Shown here: piece after piece, positions 8,570-17,508 of the stretch
How the letters are laid out: each line of letters begins with the position of its first letter
Position numbering within the stretch: position 1 is the first letter of the stretch
From: Flavobacteriales bacterium UBA6051
GTDB lineage: Bacteria; Bacteroidota; Bacteroidia; Flavobacteriales_D; Crocinitomicaceae
Direction of reading: 5' to 3'
Assembly (NCBI GenBank): GCA_002427735.1
Contig: DIYP01000007.1
Span: 341,397-405,396, forward strand
Length of the DNA stretch: 64,000 nt
Program-made: the position numbers and the translations under genes
Notes under the pieces: model-generated
The model's database searches: none
Told to the model about the DNA's origin: nothing
Seen by the model: the letters and a program-made list of their open reading frames with translations, nothing else

Positions 8570-9523
8570 ATGGAAGAGTTCGACTTTTATCCTCAGAAAC
8601 CAGATTTGGTTGAGCAAAAACCGAAAACGGGATTGTCATTGACAATATTCTCACTGGTTCTTTTTGTGATGATCTTTCTGTTTATTGCGGGGGATGAAGT
8701 ACTCTTCATTATGCATCTTGTTATTGTATTGTTGATTCATGAACTTGGCCATTTCATTATGATGAAGCTCTTCAAGTATAAAAATGTACGAATGCTATTT
8801 GTTCCTCTTATGGGAGCCTTTGTTCAAGGTACAAAGACGAACTATTCTCAAAAGGAAAGTTTCATTGTAACTGGTGCAGGACCTTTTCCTGGAGTATTGA
8901 TTGGTGCTTTTATGGTATGGTATTCCTCGCAAATTGAATCTGACTGGATGATGACCATGGGATTGATGTTTCTTTTATTGAACATTATTAACCTCTTACC
9001 GCTGGATCCATTGGATGGTGGACAAATGTTCAAAATGTTCATGCGCAAACGACATGAGCTTTTTCTTATGATTTTTGCTTTTGTTTCCTCTGTCTTCATG
9101 ATTGGCCTTGGGTGGTTTTTGAACATGTACACTGAAGCCAACGGTTACATTTTTATGATTTTTGGCTTTTTCATGGGGTTCAGAGTGCGTGCTTTGCAGA
9201 AAAAGTATCAGGTACATAAAGATTTGACGGAAGAAGATGTCAATTATTCAACTACATACAAGTTGTTAAGTAATCGAGACTTTGTCAAGATTAAGGATGT
9301 GTTGATTCAACATACCCCTGCGCTTCAGAAGTATATTGACCAGGTTTCTTCAGACGAATCTGATCCCGTCTTAGCGAGTCAAGTGAATAATGTTTTAGTA
9401 ACGCCGCTGAATCGTGACGCATCACTTCTTTTCAAGATCATTTTGCTTTTGATGTGGGTCGGAGCGTTTCTTACTCCTGTAGCGCTATTTTTCTTTGTCG
9501 ATATCAATTGGTATTTAAAATGA
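8570..9523 (+). CDS. Site-2 protease-type (M50) membrane metallopeptidase
   Basis: This 317-residue polytopic membrane protein has the zinc-binding HELGH motif (residues 57-61) in a transmembrane helix. A distal DPLDGGQ motif (146-152) supplies the third ligand, as in site-2 proteases. The hydrophobic N-terminal half is followed by a soluble segment (about 205-285) and a C-terminal helix pair. S2P enzymes cut membrane-embedded substrates such as anti-sigma factors, but no such partner is adjacent. The next gene overlaps by four bases, so the two are translated together. A near-match -7 box (TATCTTTA) ends 5 bases before the ATG. Confidence 0.85.
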   Translation: MEEFDFYPQKPDLVEQKPKTGLSLTIFSLVLFVMIFLFIAGDEVLFIMHLVIVLLIHELGHFIMMKLFKYKNVRMLFVPLMGAFVQGTKTNYSQKESFIVTGAGPFPGVLIGAFMVWYSSQIESDWMMTMGLMFLLLNIINLLPLDPLDGGQMFKMFMRKRHELFLMIFAFVSSVFMIGLGWFLNMYTEANGYIFMIFGFFMGFRVRALQKKYQVHKDLTEEDVNYSTTYKLLSNRDFVKIKDVLIQHTPALQKYIDQVSSDESDPVLASQVNNVLVTPLNRDASLLFKIILLLMWVGAFLTPVALFFFVDINWYLK

Positions 9524-10074
9524 AGTTTAAGCCCGGTCAAAAGGTGGTTTTTCTCCATGAACAAGGCGGAGGAATCATAGAATCAATAGATAATAAAGGG
9601 TTGTATGTTATTGATGCCGGCGACGGTTTTTCAAGATCATACAGGGAAAATGAATTGGCAGCAGTTCACGGAGAGGATTATGGAGTGGATGATGACGATA
9701 TTGCGATTATTCGGGAGGATTCCGTTGGGATCAAGGTTGATCACGTAACGCATCGTGAGTACGACAGAAAGCGCCAGAAGGAAATAGACGTTTGGGAAAT
9801 TGATTTGCACATTGAACAGCTGACAAATTCTCATAAAGGAATGACCAATTCAGAAATTATTGCACGCCAGATGAGTGCATTCAAGCTCTTTTTTAATAAG
9901 GGGCGTGAGCATTCTATTCGAAAGATGATTGCGATTCACGGAGTAGGAGAAGGCGTCTTAAAACATGAGGTTCGTAATTATCTAGATCAACATGATGCCG
10001 TGACGTATTATGATGCAGATTTTGGTGAGTATGGTAAGGGTGCTACGGCAATAGAGGTTGATTACCGCTATTGA
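9520..10074 (+). CDS. Smr-domain (MutS2 C-terminal-like) protein
   Basis: This 184-residue soluble protein has an N-terminal beta-rich module (residues 1-60, FKPGQKVVFLHEQGGGII) and a C-terminal Smr domain. The Smr hallmarks are the IDLH motif and IHGVGEG. Smr domains act as nicking endonucleases or RNA cleavers in MutS2 and related proteins; the target here is unknown. A start 22 codons upstream is open in the same frame, but the ATG at 9520 overlaps the preceding stop (ATGA) and begins the conserved MKFKPGQKV, so I use it. The 3' end overlaps the convergent glycosyltransferase by 7 bases. Confidence 0.8.
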   Translation: MKFKPGQKVVFLHEQGGGIIESIDNKGLYVIDAGDGFSRSYRENELAAVHGEDYGVDDDDIAIIREDSVGIKVDHVTHREYDRKRQKEIDVWEIDLHIEQLTNSHKGMTNSEIIARQMSAFKLFFNKGREHSIRKMIAIHGVGEGVLKHEVRNYLDQHDAVTYYDADFGEYGKGATAIEVDYRY

Positions 10075-11705
10075 GGTGCGCGTTTATAGAATCGGAAACC
10101 TCCTTCAGCGTAGAGTAGTTCAAATCCAGGGTAATCATCCAGTTCTCGATTAGTCGATTTAGATACCAGGTATACTGGCTTGTCGATTTCCCCCTTTAGT
10201 AACCATACAAGGTCTTTGGACTCTTCGCGTAGACCTGATGGAGTCTCAAAATAATGGTATTGGGCATAGCTTTTAAATCCAAAGCTTTCTACATAACAAT
10301 CTTCGCCTTTTTTGCTCTCATAGAATGTGATCGCTGGACCTTGTGTAAATGATTCTATACGAGGTAAAATAAAGAATAGCACAAGAAGAAGTGTAATGGC
10401 CAGTCCACCGGCGTTAATGGTTAGCATCTTCAAATAGTTCGATTTTCTTAAGAAGACAAATGAGCCAATAATGCTTGATATGAATACCAGACCTATGAAT
10501 GGTTCAAGTCCAGACCAGTTAATTGCAGTTGCTAGCGAATCCACAGCGAATTGGTCATTCATGAGCGGAATAAGAAGGTCTTTATTGATCAATAAATAAG
10601 GTACTGCTATAAGTGCAATACCAATGAGAAGTCCCATTCCTAGAAAAAGTCCTAGTTGCCACTTTGGCAATCGAATTCCATTCTTGTATTTGTTGTAAAT
10701 GACTAGACAAGCTAAAAACGAAAGCGGAGCATATGTCATGGAGGAGTAATGGATGATTTTTGTGGTCGTGATACTAAAGATTATCATGACTACCCAAAAA
10801 AGGCAAAGCATCCAAGTTTGAAGGTCGAATGGCTGAATCTCCTTTCGTCTAAATGCAGGAAGTGCTAACAATGAAATGGGGAAGCACCCTATGAAAACAA
10901 CAACAAAATGATAGTAAAACGGCTGTGCGTGACCCGCGACATCTGAGTTAAATAATTCAAGCTGATAAGCAATGAATTTCATCATTGTTTCCGAACCATT
11001 TTGAACCAGCTCAATACTGAGCCAACTACAAACAACAGCGAAAAGTCCAGCAAAAAAGTAAAGAATATACTTTAGCTTGGGAAAAGGTTTGAAGCGCTTA
11101 ATCAAAAGGTAGATGAAAAGTGTAAGGCCCAGTAATAAAAAACCAACGGGCCCTTTCGTAAGCACACTTAAACCGCTAAAAATCCCTGCGAGTAACGCAA
11201 GTTTCCCTGCATTTTCATCCTTGCCAATAACTCTGAGCATAAAGTAAATGGATAGGAAGATGAAGTAGTTGAAAACCGGGTCAATGATTCCAGATTTAAA
11301 ATAGATATGAGGTAGTAGTGAACCAAAGAACAAGAGTGACCAAAACAACCCGAATTTTGCAGAGTAATGTTTCTTCCCGATAAGGTAGAACGTACAGAGG
11401 TAGATGAATCCAAAAAAGGCATTTGGAAACCTCGCTGCAAAAGCACCCAATCCGAATAGCTTTATACTTAATACTTGTAGCCAAAAGAAGAGGGGTGGTT
11501 TTTCCCAGAACGCAGTATAGTTGATCTGAACACGCATGTAATCGCCGCTCTCAATCATTTCACGTGCGGATTCAGCGAAATTAATTTCATCCCAATCAAA
11601 GAGGTGAACTAATCCAAGTCCAATAAAGAATACTGATGACAGAACTGCAAAGAAACCAACTGCGAGTCGGTTGTTATTGTAGAGTCTATCAAAAAAAGAA
11701 TTCAT
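10068..11705 (-). CDS. ArnT/PMT-like membrane glycosyltransferase (GT39/GT83 type)
   Basis: This 545-residue integral membrane enzyme has about a dozen helices. The first periplasmic loop contains DWDEINFAESA followed by WEKPPLFFW, the acidic and EKPP motifs of polyprenyl-phosphate-sugar transferases such as ArnT. The C-terminal 100 residues are periplasmic. Such enzymes use a lipid-linked sugar to modify lipid A, glycans or proteins. The gene sits 6 bases behind a GT2 enzyme of the type that makes polyprenyl-phosphate sugars, so the pair probably form donor-maker and user. The final acceptor is unknown. Confidence 0.82.
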   Translation of the reverse strand: MNSFFDRLYNNNRLAVGFFAVLSSVFFIGLGLVHLFDWDEINFAESAREMIESGDYMRVQINYTAFWEKPPLFFWLQVLSIKLFGLGAFAARFPNAFFGFIYLCTFYLIGKKHYSAKFGLFWSLLFFGSLLPHIYFKSGIIDPVFNYFIFLSIYFMLRVIGKDENAGKLALLAGIFSGLSVLTKGPVGFLLLGLTLFIYLLIKRFKPFPKLKYILYFFAGLFAVVCSWLSIELVQNGSETMMKFIAYQLELFNSDVAGHAQPFYYHFVVVFIGCFPISLLALPAFRRKEIQPFDLQTWMLCLFWVVMIIFSITTTKIIHYSSMTYAPLSFLACLVIYNKYKNGIRLPKWQLGLFLGMGLLIGIALIAVPYLLINKDLLIPLMNDQFAVDSLATAINWSGLEPFIGLVFISSIIGSFVFLRKSNYLKMLTINAGGLAITLLLVLFFILPRIESFTQGPAITFYESKKGEDCYVESFGFKSYAQYHYFETPSGLREESKDLVWLLKGEIDKPVYLVSKSTNRELDDYPGFELLYAEGGFRFYKRAPQ

Positions 11706-11711
11706 GCAATA

Positions 11712-12455
11712 CTAAGCGTGAAAGATCTTCGATTTAGCAATTCCTATCTTATTGAAGAAATAAAGCCATGAAACACCGAGGACCCCTAGTCCATATTTCG
11801 TGCTTCTTGCCACATTGATTGACGATGCTTCGTCGAAGTACTTTGTGGGACATGTTACCTCGGCAATATCATATCCTTTGTAACAAATCTGTGCTAGCAT
11901 CTGATTATCAAATATGAAGTCGTCGGAGTTAATGTTGTAATTCACTGCTTCTAGTACTTCTCGTGAAAACATTCTGTAACCGGTATGATATTCAGAAAGC
12001 TTTTGATTCATCAAGATGTTCTGACTCAGTGTCAAAAAACGATTGGCGATGTACTTGTAAATCGGCATTCCGCCTTTTAAGGCTCCTTTCCCAAGAATTC
12101 TAGAACCTATCACGACTTGGTATACATCTCTGGCAATGATGTAAGCCATACTTTCAATAAGCTTTGGCGTATATTGATAGTCCGGGTGGAGCATAACTAC
12201 GATGTCAGCATCTAATTCGAGCGCCTTATTGTAGCATGTTTTTTGATTTCCACCATAACCAAGGTTCTTTTCGTGACGAATAACGTGGTTGATTCCAATT
12301 TCTTTGGCCAGTTCGGAAGTGTTATCACTGCTCTTGTCGTCCACGAGCACTACGTCATCCACTATGTCGAATGGAATTTCATCGTAGGTTTTCTTAAGTG
12401 TTTTAGCCGCATTATATGCGGGAAGAATGACAACAAGCTTTTTACCGAGAATCAT
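11712..12455 (-). CDS. GT2 glycosyltransferase, DPM1/polyprenyl-phosphate-sugar synthase type
   Basis: This GT-A fold enzyme starts MILGKKLVVILPAYNA and has VDDKSSDNT and LHPDYQY, the nucleotide-sugar and DxD-like metal motifs. It lacks the large membrane domain of processive synthases. An upstream in-frame start at 12587 would overlap the preceding gene by over 100 bases. The ATG at 12455 gives 247 residues, begins right at the conserved domain, and has a TAnnTTTG box 23 bases upstream. Likely role: charging a polyprenyl phosphate with a sugar for the membrane transferase encoded next. The sugar is not predictable. Confidence 0.82.
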   Translation of the reverse strand: MILGKKLVVILPAYNAAKTLKKTYDEIPFDIVDDVVLVDDKSSDNTSELAKEIGINHVIRHEKNLGYGGNQKTCYNKALELDADIVVMLHPDYQYTPKLIESMAYIIARDVYQVVIGSRILGKGALKGGMPIYKYIANRFLTLSQNILMNQKLSEYHTGYRMFSREVLEAVNYNINSDDFIFDNQMLAQICYKGYDIAEVTCPTKYFDEASSINVARSTKYGLGVLGVSWLYFFNKIGIAKSKIFHA

Positions 12456-12478
12456 AGTAACTTTTCGTGAGTTAGCTG

Positions 12479-12486
12479 CAAAATTA
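12479..12486 (-). promoter_or_regulatory. TAnnTTTG -7 box for the glycosyltransferase pair
   Basis: The minus strand reads TAATTTTG, 23 bases before the start at 12455. It overlaps the stop of the upstream gene, giving a possible internal promoter. Confidence 0.4.
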
Positions 12487-12960
12487 AATATCTTTCCTAA
12501 ACGTGTGGACATCGTTATGGTTTTCTTCGATTTCGTCCTTGACCTTTTTAATGGTTTGAGCGAGCATGAAGATATCCGCCGGTGCATTTTTTCCTAGCCA
12601 TTCGAAACTTTCCATTTCGCCTTCAACAGCCATTGCTATATGATAAAGTACTTCAAAGTTATTCCTGAGTAGCCATTTTTGGGCTGATTCTTTTCCTTCA
12701 GCAGCGTTGATCATGGCGAGCAAATGACTGTAACCATTATTGTGCAGCCAGTCACGCGCATCATCCTTTAAATAAATGGCATATGTGGCCATAACCAACT
12801 CAGGATATCCATTGTCCTTTAACCAAAGTAGGATTTCATCGTTTCGGTCAATTGCCTTGCTCCAAGCAAGAATGATCTTCGCAGGGTAATTGATCGGTTT
12901 GAATTCAACCTTTGAAATGTCCTCCGTCTTTATCTTTTTATTTCGATTAAATAGTCCCAT
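12484..12960 (-). CDS. Protein of four 25-residue repeats, unknown function
   Basis: This 158-residue soluble protein begins at an ATG that overlaps the stop of the preceding SpmA-SpmB-like gene by one base, so the two are co-translated. Residues 46-145 consist of four consecutive repeats of exactly 25 residues, each opening with WL: WLKDNGYPEL (46), WLHNNGYSHL (71), WLLRNNFEVL (96) and WLGKNAPADI (121). Residues 21-45 resemble a degenerate fifth unit. The pattern suggests a helical solenoid for protein binding. There is no signal peptide or membrane helix. I do not recognise the family. Confidence 0.75.
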   Translation of the reverse strand: MGLFNRNKKIKTEDISKVEFKPINYPAKIILAWSKAIDRNDEILLWLKDNGYPELVMATYAIYLKDDARDWLHNNGYSHLLAMINAAEGKESAQKWLLRNNFEVLYHIAMAVEGEMESFEWLGKNAPADIFMLAQTIKKVKDEIEENHNDVHTFRKDI

Positions 12961-14192
12961 TAGCCAAAGAATATATAAGCTACGATAATTGCAGCGATAA
13001 TACCGATCAAGTCACATAATAGTCCAGCGGCGGCAGCGTATCTGGTATTTTTGATGCCTACTGACCCAAAGTAAACGGCTAATACATACAACGTAGTTTC
13101 TGTGCTTCCTTGCATTGTTGCTGCAATTTTTGCCTGGAGAGAATCTACTCCGAACTCTGAAATAACATCTACGAATGCACCACGCGCAGCGCTTCCGCTG
13201 AGTGGTTTCATGAAAGCTACAGGAAGCGCATCAATCCATTCAGTCACTGTAACGCCAAGAAATAGAGCTGCTTCACGAATACCATACAGAACGGCGTCTA
13301 GTGTACCTGAGGCTCTCAAGACAGCCATAGCGCAGAGCATTGCAATTAAGTAGGGGACAATGCGAATGGCAACTGAAAATCCTTCCTTGGCCCCGTCAAT
13401 GAATGATTCATACACATTGACCTTCTTTCGCATAGCTAACAAAATAAAGCTCATGATAATTAACAGGATCAGGCCGTTTCCTACAACTTTTGAGATAAAA
13501 TCTGTTTTCTCAGGATGATATGCGACATAGGCCAAAAGTCCTGCGATAAGTGCTGTCAGTGTTCCGAGATAAGCCAGTATAATCGGGTGCAGCAAATTGA
13601 TTTTTTGCTTAAGGCCAACGATGATAAGTCCAGCGAGCGTAGCAAAGTAGGTGGATATCAATATGGGCAGGAATACACTGGTTGGAGTCAATGCACCTTG
13701 GGCGGAAAGTACGGCAAAAACTGAAACAGGAATAATGGTTAATCCAGATGTGTTAAGCACCAGAAACATGATTTGCGCATTACTGGCTTTTTCTTTTTCC
13801 GGGTTAAGCTCTTGTAAATCGTTCATGGCTTTTAAGCCGAGTGGAGTGGCAGCGTTATCAAGTCCAAGCATATTTGCACTGATATTCATCATCATAGCAC
13901 CGTTAGCGGGGTGGTCTTTGGGGACTTCCGGAAAGATTCTCGAAAAGAATGGAGAGACAATTTTCGTAAGCCAATTAACGGCTCCGCCATTTTCTCCAAT
14001 TTTCATGATTCCCATCCAAAAACAAAGCATAGCGGTCATGAAAAGGGCAATTTCAAATCCGACTTTTGCTGCAGAAAACATTGCGTCTACAATGTTTCCC
14101 AGGATTTCAACATCCTGCCAGAAAATGAGTTTTGCAAACCCTACTACGCCTCCTATGAGGAACATTCCTATCCAAATGCGGTTCAATACCAT
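12960..14192 (-). CDS. SpmA-SpmB-like fused membrane protein (nucleoside recognition domain)
   Basis: This 410-residue polytopic protein joins two related halves. The N-terminal half has MGLDNAATPLGLKAM and matches SpmA; the C-terminal half has MQGSTETTLYVLAVYFGSVG and matches SpmB. In Bacillus, spmA and spmB are adjacent genes affecting spore-core dehydration, but this lineage does not sporulate, so the role must be different, probably transport (Gate/nucleoside-recognition domains occur in nucleoside transporters). It is co-transcribed with the 25-residue-repeat protein. A box one base off the TAnnTTTG consensus (GATATTTG, minus strand, 14197-14204) ends 4 bases before the start codon. Confidence 0.85.
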   Translation of the reverse strand: MVLNRIWIGMFLIGGVVGFAKLIFWQDVEILGNIVDAMFSAAKVGFEIALFMTAMLCFWMGIMKIGENGGAVNWLTKIVSPFFSRIFPEVPKDHPANGAMMMNISANMLGLDNAATPLGLKAMNDLQELNPEKEKASNAQIMFLVLNTSGLTIIPVSVFAVLSAQGALTPTSVFLPILISTYFATLAGLIIVGLKQKINLLHPIILAYLGTLTALIAGLLAYVAYHPEKTDFISKVVGNGLILLIIMSFILLAMRKKVNVYESFIDGAKEGFSVAIRIVPYLIAMLCAMAVLRASGTLDAVLYGIREAALFLGVTVTEWIDALPVAFMKPLSGSAARGAFVDVISEFGVDSLQAKIAATMQGSTETTLYVLAVYFGSVGIKNTRYAAAAGLLCDLIGIIAAIIVAYIFFG

Positions 14193-14268
14193 ATTTCAAA
14201 TATCTGTAATTATGAAATGCTAAATCTCACAGAAATAACGAACTATCAACAATAAACGATTGAAAACG

Positions 14269-14826
14269 CTATTGCAAACAAACGTTTACAAAGTTTTCTA
14301 GCAGAACTCGACCATGATTTCCTGACACTTCTGGATGAAATTGCACACCATAAATTGGCTTAGAAGTATGCTGCATGGCCTCATTTACACATGCATCGGA
14401 AGATGCGACAAGTTCAAAGCCAGCGGGAACTGAAATCGTTTCACAATGATCTTCCATCATTTCAACTTCGTCGGGAAGACGGTTAAAAATCGGGCTTTCG
14501 ATAAACGCTTCAACTGTTTGCCAGGAACGATCCTCTTTCATTCGGCTGGCAAAGGCATCATGAAGCAATCCAATCATTTGGTGCCCAAAACAAATGCCCA
14601 GTATTGGAAGGTCAGCGGTTTTGACCCAGGAAAGCTTGTTGAGGTAAGGGGAGGTGTCTACTTCAGTCACCAGTAATGGTGCCCCAGAAATGACAACACC
14701 TTTTACGTTCTCGAGCTCATTTTCTGTGAAATCAAGAAGCTTTGCCGATCGAACATCTATGAACTCATCGATAATCTGCTCGATGTATTTAGTCTTATTA
14801 CTGCCGCAATCAATTACTAGGATCAT
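14269..14826 (-). CDS. Class I glutamine amidotransferase domain protein (GuaA-N-like)
   Basis: This 185-residue single-domain protein has the full class I amidotransferase triad: C79 in GICFGHQ, H164 and E166 in VQFHPEVSG. It resembles the amidotransferase half of GMP synthase but has no synthetase domain attached or nearby. In bacteria, stand-alone versions are often peptidases or amidases of unclear substrate. It overlaps the TsaC/YciO-like gene upstream by four bases (ATGA), so the two are translationally coupled. Fold and catalytic residues are sure; the reaction is not. Confidence 0.8.
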   Translation of the reverse strand: MILVIDCGSNKTKYIEQIIDEFIDVRSAKLLDFTENELENVKGVVISGAPLLVTEVDTSPYLNKLSWVKTADLPILGICFGHQMIGLLHDAFASRMKEDRSWQTVEAFIESPIFNRLPDEVEMMEDHCETISVPAGFELVASSDACVNEAMQHTSKPIYGVQFHPEVSGNHGRVLLENFVNVCLQ

Positions 14827-15440
14827 ATATCTAATTCTCCGATTCCTTGACGAACTATTTCAGGATAACCATCTGTACAATCTACAACAGTAGATGCCTC
14901 CAGATTTCCGAAACCTCCATCTAAAATTAACTGAACCTTATCGTCGTATTTCTCATAAATTGCATAAGGATCGATGAAATAGTCGAGAATTTCATCTTCA
15001 TCATCATGCAATGATGTTGTCGCAACTGGATTACCCAAATGCTCAACAATTGTTCTGATTATTGCATTGTCAGGAATCCTGATTCCGACCTCTTTTTTGT
15101 TTCTGTCAAATAGACGTGGAATTTCATTGGTAGCCGTTAAAATAAATGTAAACGGTCCGGGAAGCGACTTGTTCAATAATTTATACGTTGGCCGATCGAT
15201 ATGCTTAACATAGTCCGATAAATGGCTGAGGTCACGACAAATAATTGAGAAGTTCGCTTTTTTAAGCTTAATGCCCTTGAGTGTAGCCAAGGCATTGAGC
15301 GCCTTTTTATTATACAGATCACACCCCATGGCATAAACCGTGTCAGTAGGGAAGATAATGATACCTCCTTTTTTGAGGACATCTACTGCTTGGTCAATAA
15401 GACGTTGATCTATATTATCGGGGTTAATCTCTATAAGCAT
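14823..15440 (-). CDS. Threonylcarbamoyl-AMP synthase-like protein (YrdC/Sua5/YciO family)
   Basis: This 205-residue protein has the YrdC fold with GGIIIFPTDTVYAMGCD near the N-terminus and VGIRIPDN and PVATTSL further on. The family makes threonylcarbamoyl-adenylate for the t6A modification of ANN-decoding tRNAs. The length and sequence resemble the YciO branch, whose activity is less certain than that of TsaC. A TTG at 15458 extends the frame by six codons, but it falls inside the TAnnTTTG box at 15456-15463, so I take the ATG at 15440 (MLIEINPDNI). Coupled to the amidotransferase downstream. Confidence 0.85.
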   Translation of the reverse strand: MLIEINPDNIDQRLIDQAVDVLKKGGIIIFPTDTVYAMGCDLYNKKALNALATLKGIKLKKANFSIICRDLSHLSDYVKHIDRPTYKLLNKSLPGPFTFILTATNEIPRLFDRNKKEVGIRIPDNAIIRTIVEHLGNPVATTSLHDDEDEILDYFIDPYAIYEKYDDKVQLILDGGFGNLEASTVVDCTDGYPEIVRQGIGELDI

Positions 15441-15455
15441 TACAGCATTTTGCCG

Positions 15456-15463
15456 CAAAATTA
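15456..15463 (-). promoter_or_regulatory. TAnnTTTG -7 box for the YrdC-like gene
   Basis: The minus strand reads TAATTTTG, ending 15 bases before the ATG at 15440. It decides against the TTG start at 15458. Confidence 0.55.
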
Positions 15464-15468
15464 CGGTT

Positions 15469-16587
15469 TTATTCCTTCGGAAAAATGGTGCAGCTAATGG
15501 CGTAATGATCGCTTAAGGTTTCGTTTTGAATTTCAAAATCGCTAGATCCCAGTTCAGGCGAATGAAAAATATAATCAATCCGGCCAGCTGGGATTGCACC
15601 AGCATAGGTTTTTCCTAGTCCGAATGAAGTGTTTCTAAATGCATCTGTTAGGTGTGCACTGAATTGATTGTAAGTATAGGATAAAGGGGTGTCATTAAAA
15701 TCACCACAGACAATTACCGGGTAGGGTGAGTTTTGCATGTGCTGTGCGATGAGTTCAGCTTGTGCAGCTCTTACAGGGTAGGCATTACGCACTTTATTCA
15801 ATAAACGAAATATATTCGATGATTGCTCCGCTGCAGGAGTCCCTTCTTCGTTGAAGAGCGCATAATCATCCTTTTGAAGGCGTATGGATTGTAAATGCAC
15901 ATTGTAAACACGGAAAGTATCCTCTTTGACAATGTCGGCATAAATGCAGTAATTGAAACTTTTGTTTTGATCAGGGAAGTTCACGAAACCTTTTTCGATG
16001 ATTGGATACATGGAAAATAAGGCGATTCCAAAGTTTTGTCTACCATACATCTTTTGTGCGAAACGTTCGTGTCTATCAGAGAATTGCATCATTTGCATCA
16101 GTGAATCCGTTGTAACGAAAGCGGTGGGAGCGTCTTGATGATAGTACTCCTGAAAGCACAATACATCGGGTTTGATATCCTGAATGTATTTGAAAATCTT
16201 ATTCTTAGTTCGGTAGCTTTCCATGCGATCTGCGTTGTAGAGATCAAAAAGCCGAACATTATAACTCATCACATTGATCGAATTACTTCCAGTATTTTCA
16301 TCTCCATTGCCAAATGCAAAAACGCGGAAATGAAGTCGCCCGCCGACAAGTAGGATTATTAGAAATGCAAATACCCATTTAGACCTGAGAAATGCCCAAA
16401 TGACTAAAAGCAGAATATTGAATAAGAAAATGAACCAATAGGCCAATCCAAATAGTGGAAGCAGACTAGCCGTTTTAGGGTGTACATATGGACTTAAATA
16501 AGCAAGAGCTAACGAGAGCATTGCTCCTACAGAAGCAATAATCAAGATGGTTTTGAAACGAAAAAGTTGCCTGAACCAGCTTTTCAT
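15469..16587 (-). CDS. Membrane-anchored endonuclease/exonuclease/phosphatase (EEP) family hydrolase
   Basis: This 372-residue protein has three hydrophobic helices (about residues 12-95), then an EEP-fold domain. Catalytic residues visible in order: N in VMSYNVRLFD, E in CFQEYY, H in VHLQS, D and N in CGDFNDTP, D in GRIDYIF, and SDHYA. EEP enzymes cut phosphodiester or phosphoester bonds in nucleic acids, lipids or inositol phosphates. The substrate here is unknown, and the helices suggest the domain sits at the membrane, probably on the outside. It is the last gene of the mutL operon and its ATG overlaps the end of the rhomboid gene by four bases. Confidence 0.85.
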   Translation of the reverse strand: MKSWFRQLFRFKTILIIASVGAMLSLALAYLSPYVHPKTASLLPLFGLAYWFIFLFNILLLVIWAFLRSKWVFAFLIILLVGGRLHFRVFAFGNGDENTGSNSINVMSYNVRLFDLYNADRMESYRTKNKIFKYIQDIKPDVLCFQEYYHQDAPTAFVTTDSLMQMMQFSDRHERFAQKMYGRQNFGIALFSMYPIIEKGFVNFPDQNKSFNYCIYADIVKEDTFRVYNVHLQSIRLQKDDYALFNEEGTPAAEQSSNIFRLLNKVRNAYPVRAAQAELIAQHMQNSPYPVIVCGDFNDTPLSYTYNQFSAHLTDAFRNTSFGLGKTYAGAIPAGRIDYIFHSPELGSSDFEIQNETLSDHYAISCTIFPKE

Positions 16588-17495
16588 TTTTTGCTTTGGT
16601 TGAACAAGAAGTCCTTTTCTTTTTTACTCAGTGATTCGTAACCGGATTTAGAGATTTTGTCCAAAATGCGATCTACCTGCTCCTGTTTAGCTTTCGCTTC
16701 TATGTTATATTCCTCATCAGTTTTGGCTCGTGTAGAGCTTCCTGACCCACGCTTAACTTTCATTTTAGGCTTTCCAGATCCTGAAAATAATGACAGTATC
16801 CAATCGCCAAATTGTTGCATTCTATTCACAATGTTACCTGAAGAATGAATATTTTGAACGGAAATCATACCGAGAATAGCTCCGCCTAAATGAGCAAAAT
16901 GAGCAGTTAAGTCATCAGAACCAAGAGATAACAAGTCTTTTAAGATGAAGATGAGTGCTACATAGATGACACGGATTTCAAAAAGCCCAAAAAAGTTCAG
17001 TTTTAAATTAGGTCGATAAAATGCTACAGCAACGAAAATGGCCATAATTGCTCCAGATGCACCGACTACAATGCTACTTGTGAGTCCAAATGCCGGGAAA
17101 ATGGCATGGGCTATAATTTCCAGCACTCCGCCAAAGATTCCTCCCAACAGATATGTGTACAATAATCTCTTTTGATCAAACAGCTGTTCGAAAAGGCGTC
17201 CTGACCAGTAAAGAAAGATCATGTTAAAGGCAATATGAAAGAAGTCGTAATGGACGAACATACTCGTGAATAGCCCCCATGGATGCGTTATAAAATCTTG
17301 TATTCCAGTCAACAAGGCAACATTCCCAATTAAATAGTTTCCAATGAATCCTTCCGCTCCACTTAAATTGAAAAATACATCAAGAATTCTGATAACAAGA
17401 AAAATGGCAACGTTGATAAATATCAATCGCATGGACATTCCGCCGTATTTATAGCGGTGTTTTAAATCGTCGATAAAAGTGCGTTCTGTTTGCAT
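16584..17495 (-). CDS. Rhomboid-family intramembrane serine protease (first of two)
   Basis: This 303-residue protein has six hydrophobic helices, with the rhomboid Ser in GASG (S147) and His in HFAHLGG (H202). It carries a charged C-terminal tail of about 80 residues ending LSKKEKDFLFNQSKK, which the neighbouring rhomboid lacks. Rhomboids cut single-pass membrane proteins within the bilayer; no substrate is evident. It is co-transcribed with a second rhomboid (13-base gap) and the EEP hydrolase (four-base overlap), downstream of mutL. Confidence 0.9.
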   Translation of the reverse strand: MQTERTFIDDLKHRYKYGGMSMRLIFINVAIFLVIRILDVFFNLSGAEGFIGNYLIGNVALLTGIQDFITHPWGLFTSMFVHYDFFHIAFNMIFLYWSGRLFEQLFDQKRLLYTYLLGGIFGGVLEIIAHAIFPAFGLTSSIVVGASGAIMAIFVAVAFYRPNLKLNFFGLFEIRVIYVALIFILKDLLSLGSDDLTAHFAHLGGAILGMISVQNIHSSGNIVNRMQQFGDWILSLFSGSGKPKMKVKRGSGSSTRAKTDEEYNIEAKAKQEQVDRILDKISKSGYESLSKKEKDFLFNQSKK

Positions 17496-17508
17496 CGTTT
17501 ATGTCAGT

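Noticed and set aside
13651..14223. 190-codon plus-strand frame
   Set aside because: Opposite the SpmAB-like membrane gene; its hydrophobic stretches mirror that gene's codons.
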